The position numbers and the translations under genes were made by a program. DNA of 64,000 nucleotides from Acanthosepion pharaonis (taxonomy: Eukaryota > Mollusca > Cephalopoda > Sepiida > Sepiidae), in the NCBI GenBank assembly GCA_903632075.3, contig CAHIKZ030002038.1, positions 278,198 to 342,197 of the forward strand, written 5' to 3'. The notes beneath the pieces are model-generated. The model made no database searches, had not been told where the DNA came from, and saw only the letters and a program-made list of their open reading frames with translations. Below are positions 10,836-22,930 of the stretch, piece by piece (within the stretch, counting starts at the first letter, position 1; every line of letters begins with the position of its first letter).

Positions 10836-11313
10836 ACTGGAGGCAGAATTGGTTTTATGATCTTTGTTGCATCCAAAAAATTACATTCTTAGAGATAAAT
10901 TGGCATGTGAGACTAAGTTGGATAGAAAAAGATAGTAGTACTGATTTCCAAGAGCACTGAAGATCAATAGCAGTTAATTATGTATTCCAATAGATTTTTT
11001 CTGCCCCATGAAAAAGAACTTAAAGGACTAAAAATAAAAAATAAAAAAAAAATAAAAAAATTTGTAAAAAAAAAAAAAAAAAATCATTTCAAAGATTCCA
11101 AAATTCCTAGGATTAAAATTGATTTTTTTCAGCTGTTTTAAATGTAAAAAAAAAATTCCCAATGCTATAGAAATGACCAATGTCTCCTCCATGGTCCAAA
11201 AAATAAAGCCATCAGAGTAATAAACTCAAAGTTATGACAACAGATTCCTGGAAGAATTCAGTTGTATAAGTCACAAAGTTGTACTGACACAATTCCAATT
11301 GTTAGAAGCAGAT

Positions 11314-11440
11314 TGAGTTTCTCAACTCTCTTGAGCTACCTGGTGTTACTCCCCACAGACTTCAACTAAAAGTCAATGTGTTCATCATGCTTCTCAGAAA
11401 TCTTGGCCTCCAAAATTACACACTGGAAACCACTTAGCTC
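11314..11440 (+). pseudogene. Helitron Rep-helicase (Pif1-like) C-terminal fragment
   Basis: Codons from 11315 read EFLNSLELPGVTPHRLQLKV, NVFIMLLRNLGLQNYTLETT, then a stop. This matches the near-C-terminal block of the Pif1-type helicase carried by Helitrons ('YP.EFLNSL...G.PPH.L.LKVG.P.MLLRNL....G'), where the usual 'G..IMLLRNL' is still readable. The Walker motifs and the Rep domain are absent and the frame decays on both sides. Neighbouring DNA up to ~11580 may be part of the same copy but I cannot read it. Dead fragment. Confidence 0.65.
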
Positions 11441-13194
11441 TCAAACAACTTCTCCCACATAACATGGTGGTAACTAGCCTAACTGAGGCAAGTGTTCCTT
11501 TATAATATCCCTATAAATTTGTATAACTCTTCAGGAAATAATGCCTCATGTTTTCAGGGTGGAATCAAGTTTATATTTTGTCATTGATAGGGTGCCAAAA
11601 TTTGAATGTTTATACAAAGACAGATTTGTTTTTATAAAGGAATTGCACCTATCTTAATAAGTAGATTTCTGTAGCTTAAAGCAGAAAATTTTACAGTTGT
11701 GTGCAGTTGCATGTAAATCTTTTGTATTCTACATATTTTTCAATGAGAAGCTAATGTAAACAGCAGAGACAGCAAATGGCAAACTGTATTTCGTGATTTA
11801 GTTGAATTAAAAATGTTATCCATTGAGTTTGGTAAAATAATAATTCATAATGAATTTGAACATTTTTTTTATTGCTGTCCTTCATTGTAGTCATTGCTAT
11901 GATGGCGGTGGTAATGTCAATGAGTCAATCTGTTTATTCTTTTGTCTCACACTTGTGACTTGTTACTTATTTTAATGTAATCGAGAAAAGGAGGTCAAGG
12001 CCATGTGTATATTTTGCATTAAAGGGGGAGTGACAATGACGCAACACTGAAGGGATACCTAGTGTAATATGAACCTCAAGAAATATCAGATAATGTTTTA
12101 GTTGAAACAATGCAGGTAAGATCAAAACAAGGTTTCTGATGACAAGGTGTATTACAATGTGAACAATCACTGAGCTGGAGCTTAAAAATGATATGCAGTA
12201 GATGGTTATTCATAAGAACACTTTCACAAGATAGATCAGCAAGTATTTGAAGATGACCACAAACAGATTATCAATCTGAAGAGTAATCATTTTGACAGTT
12301 TCAGACAGAGAACTCTAATTGAATTATTCTTTCAAAAAAGTTCAAACAGGTTAATAAAACTCAGAAATTTGAAAATGTCCCTATGGTTTGAGTATTTCTC
12401 AACTTGAGAAATGTAATCAAAATTTGAGAGCTTTATTGGTCTAATATACATATGCAAATTATTTTCTCTTGAAAAAAAGCATCAATTTATTTCTATAACT
12501 GAAGATAAATATTTGATTAAACCATTTGGTTGCAATAGCTTTACATAAAGTCCAGACTTCTTGAATGCATTAACACAACATAAACATTCAGTATCAAAAC
12601 ACTAAGATATGGAAGAACAGTATTTAGCTTAACATTTCTGTAATTAATGACATTTTATTTTGAAAGTGATTCATGCAAAAATCAATGCGTCTGTCTCAAA
12701 GTTTCTTGAACATGATGATTTCAGTTAAACTGAATGTTATTTTGATTTATAAGTATTTTGCCCACAAATAAAATATCTGAACGAAAAGGTTTATATTATA
12801 AAGAACAAAATTTGAATATGCTCATTACTCTTTAAGTAGGGGCATTTGAATATAAGTGATCATACATTTCCATTAAAGATTGGGCTAACAGACAAGCAAA
12901 ACTTAGTTATATATATATATATATATAAGACAAAGCCATACTGAAACCTCACACCACATGTCTGCTGTACTGTTATCTGCACGTGTTCTGCTGCTGGTAG
13001 TGTTTTGTTTGTTTTGCTATTATTTTTAAAAATCTGGCATTGTCTATTTCTTTTGCTGGTTGAAATTTTATAAAAGCAACAAAAAGGATGAATTCAATAG
13101 CCTAAACAACTGAACTGAAAAATGCTTTGTTTTATATTTAATTGTATTTCTAAGTGAAAATTATTCTTTGCTTTAAAAAATTAGCAGAAACTGT
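11441..13194. other. unassigned AT-rich stretch
   Basis: Contains a short (TA)n at 12908-12927. Nothing else recognised; the 67-codon minus frame at 11967-12170 has no known motif. Confidence 0.4.
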
Positions 13195-13320
13195 AGAGAG
13201 TATTTACACTATTTACATTTGGACTATTATCCTCATCTTTATTGTTCTTATCACAACATTTTGCCTTCTGGCTTTTATCAGGTTTATATCAATCTGAGGG
13301 ACACACAGGGAATTCCGAAC
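13195..13320 (-). mobile_element. SINE family C tail, diverged
   Basis: Plus strand 'tttacactatttacattt', 'ggactattatcctcatcttt' and 'cacaacattttg' follow the order of the family C tail seen reversed at 26.5, 28.5, 37.6 and 46.1 kb. The remaining body is degraded. Confidence 0.55.
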
Positions 13321-13528
13321 TGAAGTATTTATTTAATCTAAGTGGGTATACTGTTCATCTTCCACCATCAATATCATGTCTAATTATTATTTTAAGTATG
13401 GTTCGAAATCCATGAAAACGAATGTAGCAACATTCAAAAGTACTCAGGGAAAAAGAATGAAAAGATCTAAATGGACTTTGTTAAATTTACCAATTATATA
13501 AAACAACTAATTCAAAAATTTGAAAAAG

Positions 13529-13531
<3 letters not shown>

Positions 13532-13572
<41 letters not shown>
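13532..13572. repeat. (TA)n microsatellite
   Basis: 41 bp of TA adjoining the 3' end of the minus-strand SINE at 13573-13990. Confidence 0.95.
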
Positions 13573-13575
<3 letters not shown>

Positions 13576-13990
13576 AATTATAGTTGGCCACTCATATTAG
13601 AGGATACCTGTCTATTAGGGTGGCTAGTCAATCCCTATTGCAGACGCTTACACAGGCTCATTTGTGTTTGTTCAACACCCACAGAGCCAACTTGTGGTTT
13701 ATACTGCAACTAAGCTGAGCAGACCTTAGTTAGTTTCTGGGAGAGAGTGTGTTATGTAGAGTGATCAACAATCTGAACAAGGCCATCACACTCAAACCCT
13801 CAGTCACAATGACTTGTGATAACCCGTGGTATGGTTTTCAGGCACTTTCCAAAGATGCTGCATACTGAGATTGCCTCCTCCAGACCAATAACATCAGGAA
13901 GTCTCCTTCCTGACAAATCAACTGTGGTGAGATTTGATCCTGGGTCTCATGGTCAGAAAGTGAATGTTCTAACCACTCGGCCGTGCGCCC
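13573..13990 (-). mobile_element. tRNA-derived SINE family A, near full length
   Basis: Minus-strand head: 'gggcgcacggccgagtggtt' then 'agaacattcactttctgacc' (A box GGCCGAGTGGTTAGA) and 'gatcaaatctcaccac' (B box). Body blocks: 'gatttgtcaggaaggagact', 'ggaaagtgcctgaaaacca', 'tgatcactctac', 'ctcccagaaactaacta', 'gtttgttcaac' region and 'aatatgagtggccaacta'. About 420 bp, bounded by (TA)n on both sides. The head resembles a type II tRNA (Ser/Leu-like GGCCGAGTGGTTA). Other copies at 40.6, 43.2 (minus), 47.4 and 59.3 kb. Confidence 0.88.
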
Positions 13991-14018
13991 ATATATATAT
14001 ATATATATATATATATAA
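13991..14018. repeat. (TA)n microsatellite
   Basis: TA tract directly upstream of the SINE head. Confidence 0.95.
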
Positions 14019-14073
14019 ATGAAGAAATATAGTCTTAAGGTGTGCTATATTTATGGGATAAAGTGCTCAATAT

Positions 14074-14130
14074 CAGAGATAGAGCGTGTGTAAATATAAA
14101 AGTGAACATAGAAGTCAACACTTAGAGGCG

Positions 14131-14132
<2 letters not shown>
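14074..14132 (+). mobile_element. fragment of the foldback element seen at 39.4 kb
   Basis: 'ataaaagtgaacatagaagt', 'caacacttagaggcgac' matches 39384-39430 almost base for base and is then cut off by a (TA)n tract. Confidence 0.65.

Positions 14133-14209
<77 letters not shown>
14133..14209. repeat. (TA)n-(CA)n microsatellite
   Basis: TA 14133-14186, CA 14187-14209. Confidence 0.97.
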
Positions 14210-14840
14210 GTCTGTATGTTCTAGGGGAAGTACATGTATAAACTAAATATTAGAATGTATATTTTTTTATGAAATTGTTTGAAACTCTGGATAGCATCTC
14301 ATACCTGAACTATTAAGGCAAGCATAAAAAAGGAATTTTTCAGTTTTCAAACTCCTAATCTACTGCAGGCAATCTGATGCCAATCCCTAGTCAGAAGAGT
14401 GTGTTACAGGAAGGACAGGAATCACTAATTAGAATGATGGTTATTAAATATAGTAAAATACACTGTAACAACTGTTTTCCTCATCTCTGACAATGGATGA
14501 TAGAATCCTGTTTTAAGTATTATCAGAAACCAAGCAATATGAGACAATCGATAGAAATATCACGTTTTGGAGATCATTTGATGAGACACTAATCTCATCT
14601 ATTTTAGAGTCCATGAATAAATCATGCATTTTAAAACCATTATACTTATTTTTCTAATCATTGGACACTGAAAAAAAATTATATATATTTGTGTATTTAG
14701 GCAGCAAATTCTTTTTTAGGCATGTTTGATTGAATAAATTATAGACATTATGTCTGCTAATTTTTAACAAAATCCATTTATACTCACAAATAATCTTCCC
14801 TGTATTGATGTTAAAGAATGAGAGAAATGTGCTATAGCTG
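14210..14840. other. unassigned DNA
   Basis: No recognised signal. Confidence 0.4.
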
Positions 14841-14935
14841 TTTAAATTTATTTTATTTTCATTTCCCCAAGTACTTTCGATCTTTTTCCAAGATCATCTT
14901 CAGGAGTTGAAATAATACAAAACTATATGTTGTTC
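14841..14935 (-). repeat. repeat fragment with CTGAAGA-hairpin-GAAA motif
   Basis: On the minus strand: 'tcctgaagatgatcttggaa' then 'aaagatcgaaagtacttggg'. CTGAAGA is followed by one base, a 6-bp stem GATCTT/AAGATC with a short loop, then GAAA. A worn relative occurs around 57470-57530 ('gctcaagtactttcaaac'). Confidence 0.5.
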
Positions 14936-15081
14936 ATTAATATAAGTATTTCTATAAAGTTGTGCATTATAATCCATTACCGTAATTTTTTCATTATGCT
15001 TTTAAATGCAAAACGGTTGACAATGTGCTGAGAGTTAATTTTGAATGTTAAAAAATTATCCATTATGGAATTTTTTCGCTC

Positions 15082-15087
<6 letters not shown>

Positions 15088-15121
<34 letters not shown>

Positions 15122-15145
15122 ATGTATTACACACACACACACACA
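15088..15145. repeat. (TA)n and (CA)n microsatellites
   Basis: TA 15088-15113, TATG spacer, CA 15129-15145. Confidence 0.95.
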
Positions 15146-16680
15146 GTGTATAATTACATAGGCATGCATTTTCATATTTCAACGATATACTAACACTTTC
15201 CAGATTTTAATTTATTTCCAAATTTTACTATTTTGAAATTTAAACACAATTTGTCAGTTATCTACACAATTTAAGCCCACTTTGACATATATATTTTGAT
15301 ATGATTATTTTGGGGCTATATACTAAGAGACATTTTTACTCATGATAAATTGAATTAATAAAAATAAAGTTTTATTGTTGAAATGTTTATGTTATTATTA
15401 AGAGGAAAGACCAAATTATTTTTTTTATTATTTTATTAAATTTTTTAATCCTTTTTAGCATATTCGAAATTTTGGTTAAAAATCTTTTTCTTTTTTATCA
15501 GTAGTTGGCCTAATATTTACTATTGGCATTTTAGGGCCTTTTTTTCTGACAAAAAAAAAAAACACATTGATTTGGAAATTCTTGCAAAAATCAAATAATT
15601 GTTGGATTTCAATGAAACTTTCAGGATTTATTCACAAATTAATTAAATTATTATTTTTTTTTTTTTTTAGAAAAACTTGGTAAAAAAATTTTTTTTTTTT
15701 TTACATATGCTACAACCCCCTTAATTTAATTTCATGAAATTTCAAAGAATTAAATTTTAATCACAAAATTTGTTTTATTAGTTAGTCTTGGAGAATGTAA
15801 ATCAATAAACTGCTATTGATTGCATTAAAGTGTAATATTATTTCATTAGAAAAGCTTTTATAAATAAAATTTAAGGATATTGTTGCTAAGAAAATTTTTT
15901 TTTCAATGAACAATGAATTTTTACAAGAATTGTTTTCATTTTTTTCATTTTAATTATAATAATTTATATATAAATCTTTTAAAAATTCTGCATTACTTTA
16001 ATTGTGTTAGATGACATTGTAATAAGTTATATTTACTAATCAAAAGTTGAAAAGCTTAATACAAATCAAGTACTTAAAAATTATATAAAAAAGAGACTCA
16101 CCCATCAAATTCTTAAACTGTTTTAACAGATAAAATCTCCATAGAACAGCAATAAAACTGTCAACACCTTTTCATCATGTCAATCATGTACACATGTCTA
16201 TTGTTGGTTAAAAATATAGCCACTGTTTGTTTTACAAATGCATTTTTGTGTTATTTTAAACAAAGTAAATAATATTTTTTTTAAATTAGATTAATTATAC
16301 TTTAAATCAGCTAATATTCCTCAAATAAAAATATATTTTATTTTTGGAAGATTTTTTAATACAGAGAATTACATTGCAATGAAAGCCATCTAAAAAAAAA
16401 AAAAAAAAAAAAAGGGTGCTAATCAGCTATGTTAGCAAAAAAAAAAAAAAACTCCTTCTAGTCAATTTAAATTAGTTTTTGAAATGTAGCAAAGTATTTT
16501 GTTAATTAGAAATATTAAATTTAATCTATAAGCTTGAAATTAAAACTAAAATAAAAGCCTCAAGAAAAATTTTTCATTTTTGAAAATTAATTTTAAACTT
16601 TATGCATCATTTTTTTTTTTTATTATTTTGGAGGTACCTAAATGGCTTCAATTAAATATATTTTGAATGCAATTGTATAC
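15146..16680. other. very AT-rich stretch without recognised features
   Basis: Long poly(A)/(T) runs (15551-15562, 15651-15668, 15690-15702, 16392-16413, 16438-16452, 16612-16622). No frame or repeat assigned. Confidence 0.45.
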
Positions 16681-16900
16681 CTTCAACTACAGATAAAATA
16701 TATATTGCTGGTCATGCTACTTTAAAAATGTATTGCTATTTTTTTTATTACATAAAAATGTATTGTTAGTATTTTTACCATAAAAATATATTTTTATACT
16801 TTCATAGTGTTTTGTTTGGGGTTTTATTATTTGCCCATAGCTGGGACCCTCGTAGGTGTTACTACTCTGGGTTAGGTGGACCTGGGAACAACAGTTGCAT
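16681..16900 (+). mobile_element. dispersed minisatellite-bearing element, copy 2 (truncated)
   Basis: 'atatattgctggtcatgcta' and two or three worn 'aaaatgtattg' units precede 'tatttgcccatagctgggac', 'cctcgtaggtg' and 'ggtggacctgggaaca', matching copy 1 at ~4970-5045. Truncated after ~16900. Confidence 0.65.
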
Positions 16901-17064
16901 TATTAACACTTTTTAAATACAAATGTCTCAATCTAACTGAAAACCGCAATATATTGAAAATATCTAAAAAAATAACATCAAGTGAACTTGCTTTCTTATT
17001 AACATTATTTATATATTATTATCTATGCTTTCCATATTTTTCCCTCACAGCTATAAGCAAAATA

Positions 17065-17260
17065 GCAAGGAAAAATTGGTTCTCTAACCTTGGATGGCAA
17101 CCAGTCTAGAAAAAGGATTCAACAATTCAAACCAAGCTCTCAGCATTAGCAAAAGAAGAGTAGAGTTGGGTATGGGACAAGTAACTCCACCCTGTAAAGA
17201 ATCTGCTTGCTACTGAAACTGCAGAAGTATGCATCAACCATGGTGTGCTATGGTTGAAAC
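17065..17260 (+). mobile_element. tRNA-SINE family B, fragment of body
   Basis: 'ggttctctaaccttggatgg', 'caaccagtctagaaaaagga' and 'aattcaaacc' match the middle of family B, followed by a variant tail like that of the 34.3-kb copy ('ctgcttgctactgaaactgc'). Confidence 0.45.
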
Positions 17261-17292
17261 CATATGCTTCACAAAGAGTTTACAAGGAATAG

Positions 17293-17335
<43 letters not shown>
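17293..17335. repeat. (AAT)n microsatellite
   Basis: About 14 trinucleotide units. Confidence 0.95.
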
Positions 17336-17336
<1 letters not shown>

Positions 17337-17651
17337 CTTCCTTTTTCTAAAATATTGCCAACATGTTTTAGAGAATTCTTCTAGTGATAAAATCTTGAAT
17401 GTTTTCAGTAGCAAGTGACCAGAAAAAATAAAAAGGTTTACTCTAAAGAAATAACTAAGATGTAAGAAGATGTTCTTTTCTTGCTTCAGGTATAGCAAAG
17501 TCTAATATTTCTGTGATTTACAGAATGTAGGAACAAAATATCTTCTATTCAACTTAGCAAGCTGGCAGCTATATTTTGTTTTGCCAGAGGTGGGGTGGGT
17601 GATGGTTGCTAGATACATTTTTTTTTCTTTCTTTCTTTTCATTTTCTTTCA

Positions 17652-17882
17652 ATGAAAGCAAGAGTGCTAGCTTCATCATCAACCACTTCAGAGTCTTTGA
17701 AATCTTCTGGGAATACATTCAGCAGTACTCTGTCAGGAGATAAGTGTTATCCTACCAGTTGGAGAGATTTAAAATCGCTCTCAGATAAAAGTGATTCATC
17801 ACACAGAACACCAATAGGGAAACCATCTGTGATAGAACCAATGTGCTCACTCATTCATATCAAGAAATTTAAGATTTACTGA
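17652..17882 (+). CDS. uncertain short Ser-rich open frame
   Basis: A 76-codon frame (ASSSTTSESLKSSGN..., KSLSDKSDSSHRTPIGKP) that is Ser/Thr-rich and somewhat higher in G+C than its surroundings. A pyrimidine-rich tract (17620-17650) precedes it, which could suit a 3' splice site, but I see no good AG/GT exon boundaries and do not recognise the protein. It may be an exon fragment or chance. No function assigned. Confidence 0.15.
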   Translation: MKARVLASSSTTSESLKSSGNTFSSTLSGDKCYPTSWRDLKSLSDKSDSSHRTPIGKPSVIEPMCSLIHIKKFKIY

Positions 17883-20215
17883 TGCTTTGTATGTACTTTC
17901 AGGTACATTTAAGTGGTTGGAGCCAAGTACAAAGGCTGGGAGATTTTATAGTTTAGTTGGTAAAAATCATTAGTACAAGATTATCAAAGAAAAATTTCCA
18001 TCATTTAGTTTTTCTGAGTAGATGTTCAATATTTCTAAAAGTAGTTATTTATTCATGAAAAACTTTAATATCACCAAGATGATTTTTTAAAAATGAAATA
18101 TTTTCAAAGAAAATAATATACATATATGAACAGCTGAATAAGCATGCCTTGTTGGTGGAATTTAAAACTTATTTGGAGATATATTTTTTTTTCTACTGTT
18201 TTTAAATATTACACATTTATACATGCTTGTTTTTGAGAGGCTTTGAAAAGTGTGGATTGAAACTGGTTAATCTATTTTTATTATTTTTTTTTCTTTTGCT
18301 TATTAAATTTTATTTTGCTTCATCACTTTATGACTTTATTTTATTATCTTTGCTCTTTTCCCCTTGTTTGTCATATTTTTTATAAGTTTTATTTTTATTT
18401 GTTTTTATATGTGTGTTACATATATTTTAATAGGTTTATGCTTTTAGGAATAATTTCATTTTTTTTCATTTTCTTTAAGCTTTTTGGACTAGAACAGAAA
18501 TCCTTTAATTTTATACTAAGAAAAAGAAATTGTTATGTATATCATATTAAAAGGTAATAAAAATTCAAAGAATGCTAAATTTAGATTTCTTCATTTCAAA
18601 TAAATAAATGACAAATTCTGTCTGTTTGTCTGAAACCTGTCTAACTCAGGCCATACTTGCTCTACATAGACATATTATACCTTTTTAAAATCAGGATGAT
18701 CCTGGGATTGAAAATCTGCCCTTCATCTTGTGTTTGAACATCCAGAATTGAGATTTGTGTCCAAATGATGAAAAAACAGTTAAAAAATCAAACTTTAAAA
18801 TAACTGAAAAAAAAAAAAATTAGTGAAGTTTTTAATTTATATTTTATATAACACAAAAACTGAGTGAATTTAAAAAAATTTTATTTTAAATTTAGTTTAA
18901 AATATCCCCAAAACTTTGTGAAATTTAGGAAATCAATTTTATTTCTTCAAAATGGCAAGGAATCGGAGTTAAGGTGAGAGGTTTCATGACATGGGGTTTT
19001 GAAGTTCCGTAGAGTTTGTTATTTGAAGAACTCAATTTTCAGTCTGAAATTTTGACCCAAATTGGTCTTTTGGTTGGAATTGGACTTATAATCTGAATCA
19101 GAGTTAAATTAGGTTTTGAAGTTCCATGGAATGAATTGATGAATTCAAAGTTATTTCTTCAAATTTATCATTGCTGTTTTCTAGGCTGGACCAGAGGTCC
19201 CTTTAGATTTGGGACAGAAGCCCAAATAGCCCTATGCATGAGTGAGTTTAAAAGTCTGCACAAAGTGTGGCTTTTAAGCTAGTTTCAAATAAGTGATATA
19301 TCAATATTATTTGAAAAAAAAAATGGCTAATAAAATTACAAATATAAAAAAAAAAAAAATAAGAGAACCTGACATTGTATTCCAAAGCTAATTGTACCTA
19401 AATATTTAGGCTGCAGTATGCTTGCTTATTAGTATGTCACTTGTATGTCTGTTTAGCTACAAACATGACATTAGATTTTATATAGCAAGGTATATTTGCT
19501 GGATGAAAAAATAATTATCTGCTTTTACACATATTGCCATGCAGAAAGATGCAGTTCCAACCAGCAGGCAAACTAAGCATCCCTTTTCTTGGTTCAACAG
19601 ATGTCATCAACATAACTAGCTCTAGTGAGGCAATTTGATATTCAAGCAAGAGGCTTTTTCATTACTTTGTCATCATGTCTACTTGCTAATTATAGCTTTA
19701 ACTTACTTGGCAACATGGACAACTTCATTTTGAATACATTCTACTAAGACCCATTTCTGTATATAAATGTAGTATTGCATGCTTAACATAGTGTTCTTGT
19801 CTTTTTCACATTATACTATTTCAGTGTTATGCTAGCCAAAAATTGTTGAATGGAATATTCCATTTCCATCAACTATCCTTACAGAGGGCCTGCTGAGAAG
19901 TGATTAAGTTTCTTGAGTTGGTTTTATTGTTATGTGACACTATATGTATCCCAACACATTTATTATGGTGCCAACTGATTATGAGTTTTTTTTAATTTTT
20001 ATAACACACTTGACACCTGTAAAATTGTCATGTAATGCCATGCATTTAAAAATTTTCATCTTTTCAGAATTTTCTTTTTGTTTTTACTTAAACTTTTTTC
20101 CACCCCTGGTGCCACTCAAAATATCTAAGGTTTTACAAATCCCTAGAGTTTTGATTTATTTGGTGCATACTTTCTTCTTAATTTACTCTGAAAGATACTG
20201 GTAAGTGAGGCACTT
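17883..20215. other. unassigned AT-rich stretch
   Basis: No recognised repeat. Open frames at 18315-18557 and 19944-20204 are Phe/Leu-rich translations of T-rich DNA. Confidence 0.4.
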
Positions 20216-20345
20216 TACCAAATAGCAATCTGAAAGAATGTCAGACAGAAATATTCAATACCTAGAGATATTTCAATATCTCTCCAATCTCCAGGAATAT
20301 TCAATACCTGAAGATATTTCCCTAACACAAATTGATATTTCCCTA
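20216..20345. repeat. short imperfect direct repeats
   Basis: 'aatattcaatacctagagat' and 'aatattcaatacctgaagat' recur ~50 bp apart, followed by two 'gatatttccctaaca' copies (20312-20350). A 95-codon minus frame over this area has internal similarity only because of these repeats. Confidence 0.6.
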
Positions 20346-20512
20346 ACATCACTGGTACAAAGAGGAAACAATAGGAATAAACGTAAGAAAAAGAGAAAAG
20401 CCTGAGGCAGATGAAGGAGTGAGAAGTTACAAACAGAGGTGAAGATTTTTTTGTGTATGTCAAAGAACCAGTTACCAGACCTTCATGTAGGTTGGCAACC
20501 AATCAGAGGAAC

Positions 20513-20770
20513 TGTTATATTCTTTGCTAATAGGAATATGGAATGGACAAACACAGTGGACAAATAGTAACAGGTTTATTGTAGAAACCAGTACAACAAG
20601 CAAGGAAGTAAAAGTTATGCGCACAGTCGTCTCAAGTCAGTACAGCTGTGTGCATGCTGCTATCAGATCCCAGCTCGATTCCCCTGTCCACTGTCCTAAC
20701 AGATACTCATAGGAGGTTACCACCTATAGTGCTGCCACTCATGGGGGTGGCAGGTTATTCCATCACATCA
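20513..20770 (-). mobile_element. solo LTR with perfect 5-bp target-site duplication
   Basis: Read on the minus strand the 258-bp unit starts TGATGTGATGGAATAACC and ends GAATATAACA (TG...CA). It is flanked on both sides by GGAAC (20508-20512 and 20771-20775). A polyadenylation signal, tttctacAATAAAcctg, sits about 75-80 bases before its 3' end, as expected for R/U5. GC content is higher than the surroundings. No primer-binding site, gag/pol or second LTR is adjacent, so this is a solo LTR from recombination. Superfamily not determinable; the 5-bp duplication suits Gypsy or BEL types. Confidence 0.8.
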
Positions 20771-20775
20771 GGAAC

Positions 20776-22784
20776 CTACTGCATATTTATGAATAGCTAT
20801 TATTTAGATATTATTTATAATTATTCATCACTCCGACATTCCAGATTTTGTTTCTTGTGATTTCCAACTTTACTAAAAGCTAAAAATACTAATAAAAGGA
20901 AAATTTCTGATCAGGGACAAGATTAACTATTAAGGTAAATATGTAGTGGACAAAAGATAATTTTAAAGACTATTTTGAAAAGTGAAAGGGAAATTGGGAT
21001 GAGTATGTGAGATCCTAAATGGAGTACTTTGAAGTGGACTAGAGTATCATTATCGTAGATAGTCTATTTTTTTTTTCATTAATATAAAACAGATAGATAC
21101 TTTCCGGATACAAGCTTTGTATTTGCTTGTGGTAATAGCAGGTAATTAGATAAGTAAATGAGAAATGTATGTAATTAGAGGTAGGAAACAAGATCATAAA
21201 ACAAACCAGTGCATACTTTGCTCAACTTCTGTCAGATTTCAGAATTTGTTTACTTATATCCTATCCTCCATAAAAATAATCTTATTATTTATGAGAAGAT
21301 ATTAATGAAATATCAGTTTATGTGATATCAGAAAGAACCTGGATTAAGATCTCCTGGTAGACTCCATAAGAAAGATAATAGGGAGAATCCTCATAGAGGA
21401 GTTCAAAAACCAGTGCTGTACTGTCTAATCACAAGCAGATCCTTTACCCTATGCTCTACTAATGTAGGCAGCAGTTTTAGTAGTATTATAACCAAGCTTG
21501 AACTCATACAAAAAAAGTAAACTTATCTCTTCTTTTTTTTTTCATGTTAAAGATGAGATGTATATAATATTTTTAGTTAAATTCTGAAAGAGATTGATAT
21601 CAAATTAACAGAGAACACTTTAATCACTTTATTTTCTGAATAACCTAATATTTACTGCTGTTTGGGATAGTAGAATGCTCACAAGGATATAAAAAATATG
21701 AATTATGTATCCTTTACTTGTATTTTGAAGTAAAGGCTTCATAATTCACATTTTATAAATTTCATAAATATAATGGATTAGAATTAGTTTTGTTAGCAGC
21801 TTTTTGTATTACAATTAGTTGTATTTTGAATAGAAAAAGTTGCTGACAAAACTAGAACATCTATTATATTTATATCAATATCTATATAAAATTTTATGCA
21901 ACACATCATATCTTTTTTCACTAAAGTATACATTTTATTGCCTTTTAAAATTATGCACTCAATGCAGAGAAATATTTATATAGCAACAAATTTTAGTATA
22001 CAATTGACCAAGTGTATCTGTATAATTTTTTTGTCTATAATGTAATTTTTAGCTGTACTAGAGTTAACTCACTTGCACTGATAATGCAAGGTGGCGGTAT
22101 TATTGTGATGGCAAACTACTCAATGAAGCTTATGAGGCCCGGAGTTGAAAAGAATGAGTAGACTACAACAATTAAAAACTTCTTATAATAACAATAAAGA
22201 CTTAAACTATGCTGTCAAAATATGCTGCTAAATACATATATGTGAATATAATTTATTTTAGAAGGGAGTACTAAAAAGTTTTTGACCCAAGAAGCCCTTA
22301 ATAAATAAATATAAAAATCTGATTCATAGTCAGCTGGCCAGATTTTAGGAAGTGGATCAGGCCAAGAAGTTTTCAGCACCCATTAGTAAACATGAGAAAT
22401 CAGACTACTAATACATTGCTTTTTATTAAGAATTAAAAAGTAGAATTCTTTCTGATACACAACTGAGTTAACTCTATAGATAAAACTGATAAATTATTCA
22501 GCATGGCTGATGCTAACCACCAAAAGAGCAACTCCCTGCAGCTTTTCGATCTTACATTTTCCACTTGCATGAAGTGGAATGAATATATATTGAATCAATT
22601 GCTAAGTGTACTGCTAGGGAAGTCAGTTCACTATGTCATGTTAAACAATTCTTCTCACCAGAATTTATTGTGCACATTTAGAAGTTTACCATTCATCTGT
22701 GCATTAAATATTGTTGCCAAACCTGGTCTGGTACTTCTGTTATGGGTCTAGAATCTCTAGACACATAGAAGAAGCTATGTAAAT
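20776..22784. other. unassigned AT-rich stretch
   Basis: A weak tRNA-like pattern on the minus strand at ~21400-21475 ('gtagagcatagggtaaagga' then 'ctggtttttgaactcc') may be a decayed SINE head. An 82-codon plus frame at 22503-22751 (starting MADANHQKSNS) has no recognisable domain. Confidence 0.4.
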
Positions 22785-22930
22785 AATGTAAATCTTTCAA
22801 TTTTGTCTAGAGACAAAATCCAAAGATTTACATTATTTACATTGTTCAGACTTTTGTCCTCATCTTTGTTATCATGTACACAATGTTTTGGCGGTTGTAC
22901 TCTCCAACCTTCTTCAGGTGATTGGAATTT
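22785..22930 (-). mobile_element. SINE family C tail, with terminal hairpin
   Basis: Minus strand: 'ccaatcacctgaagaaggtt', 'ggagagtacaaccgccaaaa', 'gatgaggacaaaagtctgaa' and 'caatgtaaataatgtaaatc', the family C tail in order. The tail end is mirrored by an inverted copy at 22782-22812, so that 'gtaaataatgtaaatcttt' and its complement pair around 'caattttgtctagagacaaaat'. Confidence 0.7.

Noticed and set aside
21350..21490. Possible tRNA-derived SINE head on the minus strand
   Set aside because: Only a weak A-box-like string and a poor B box; no second copy seen in the window.
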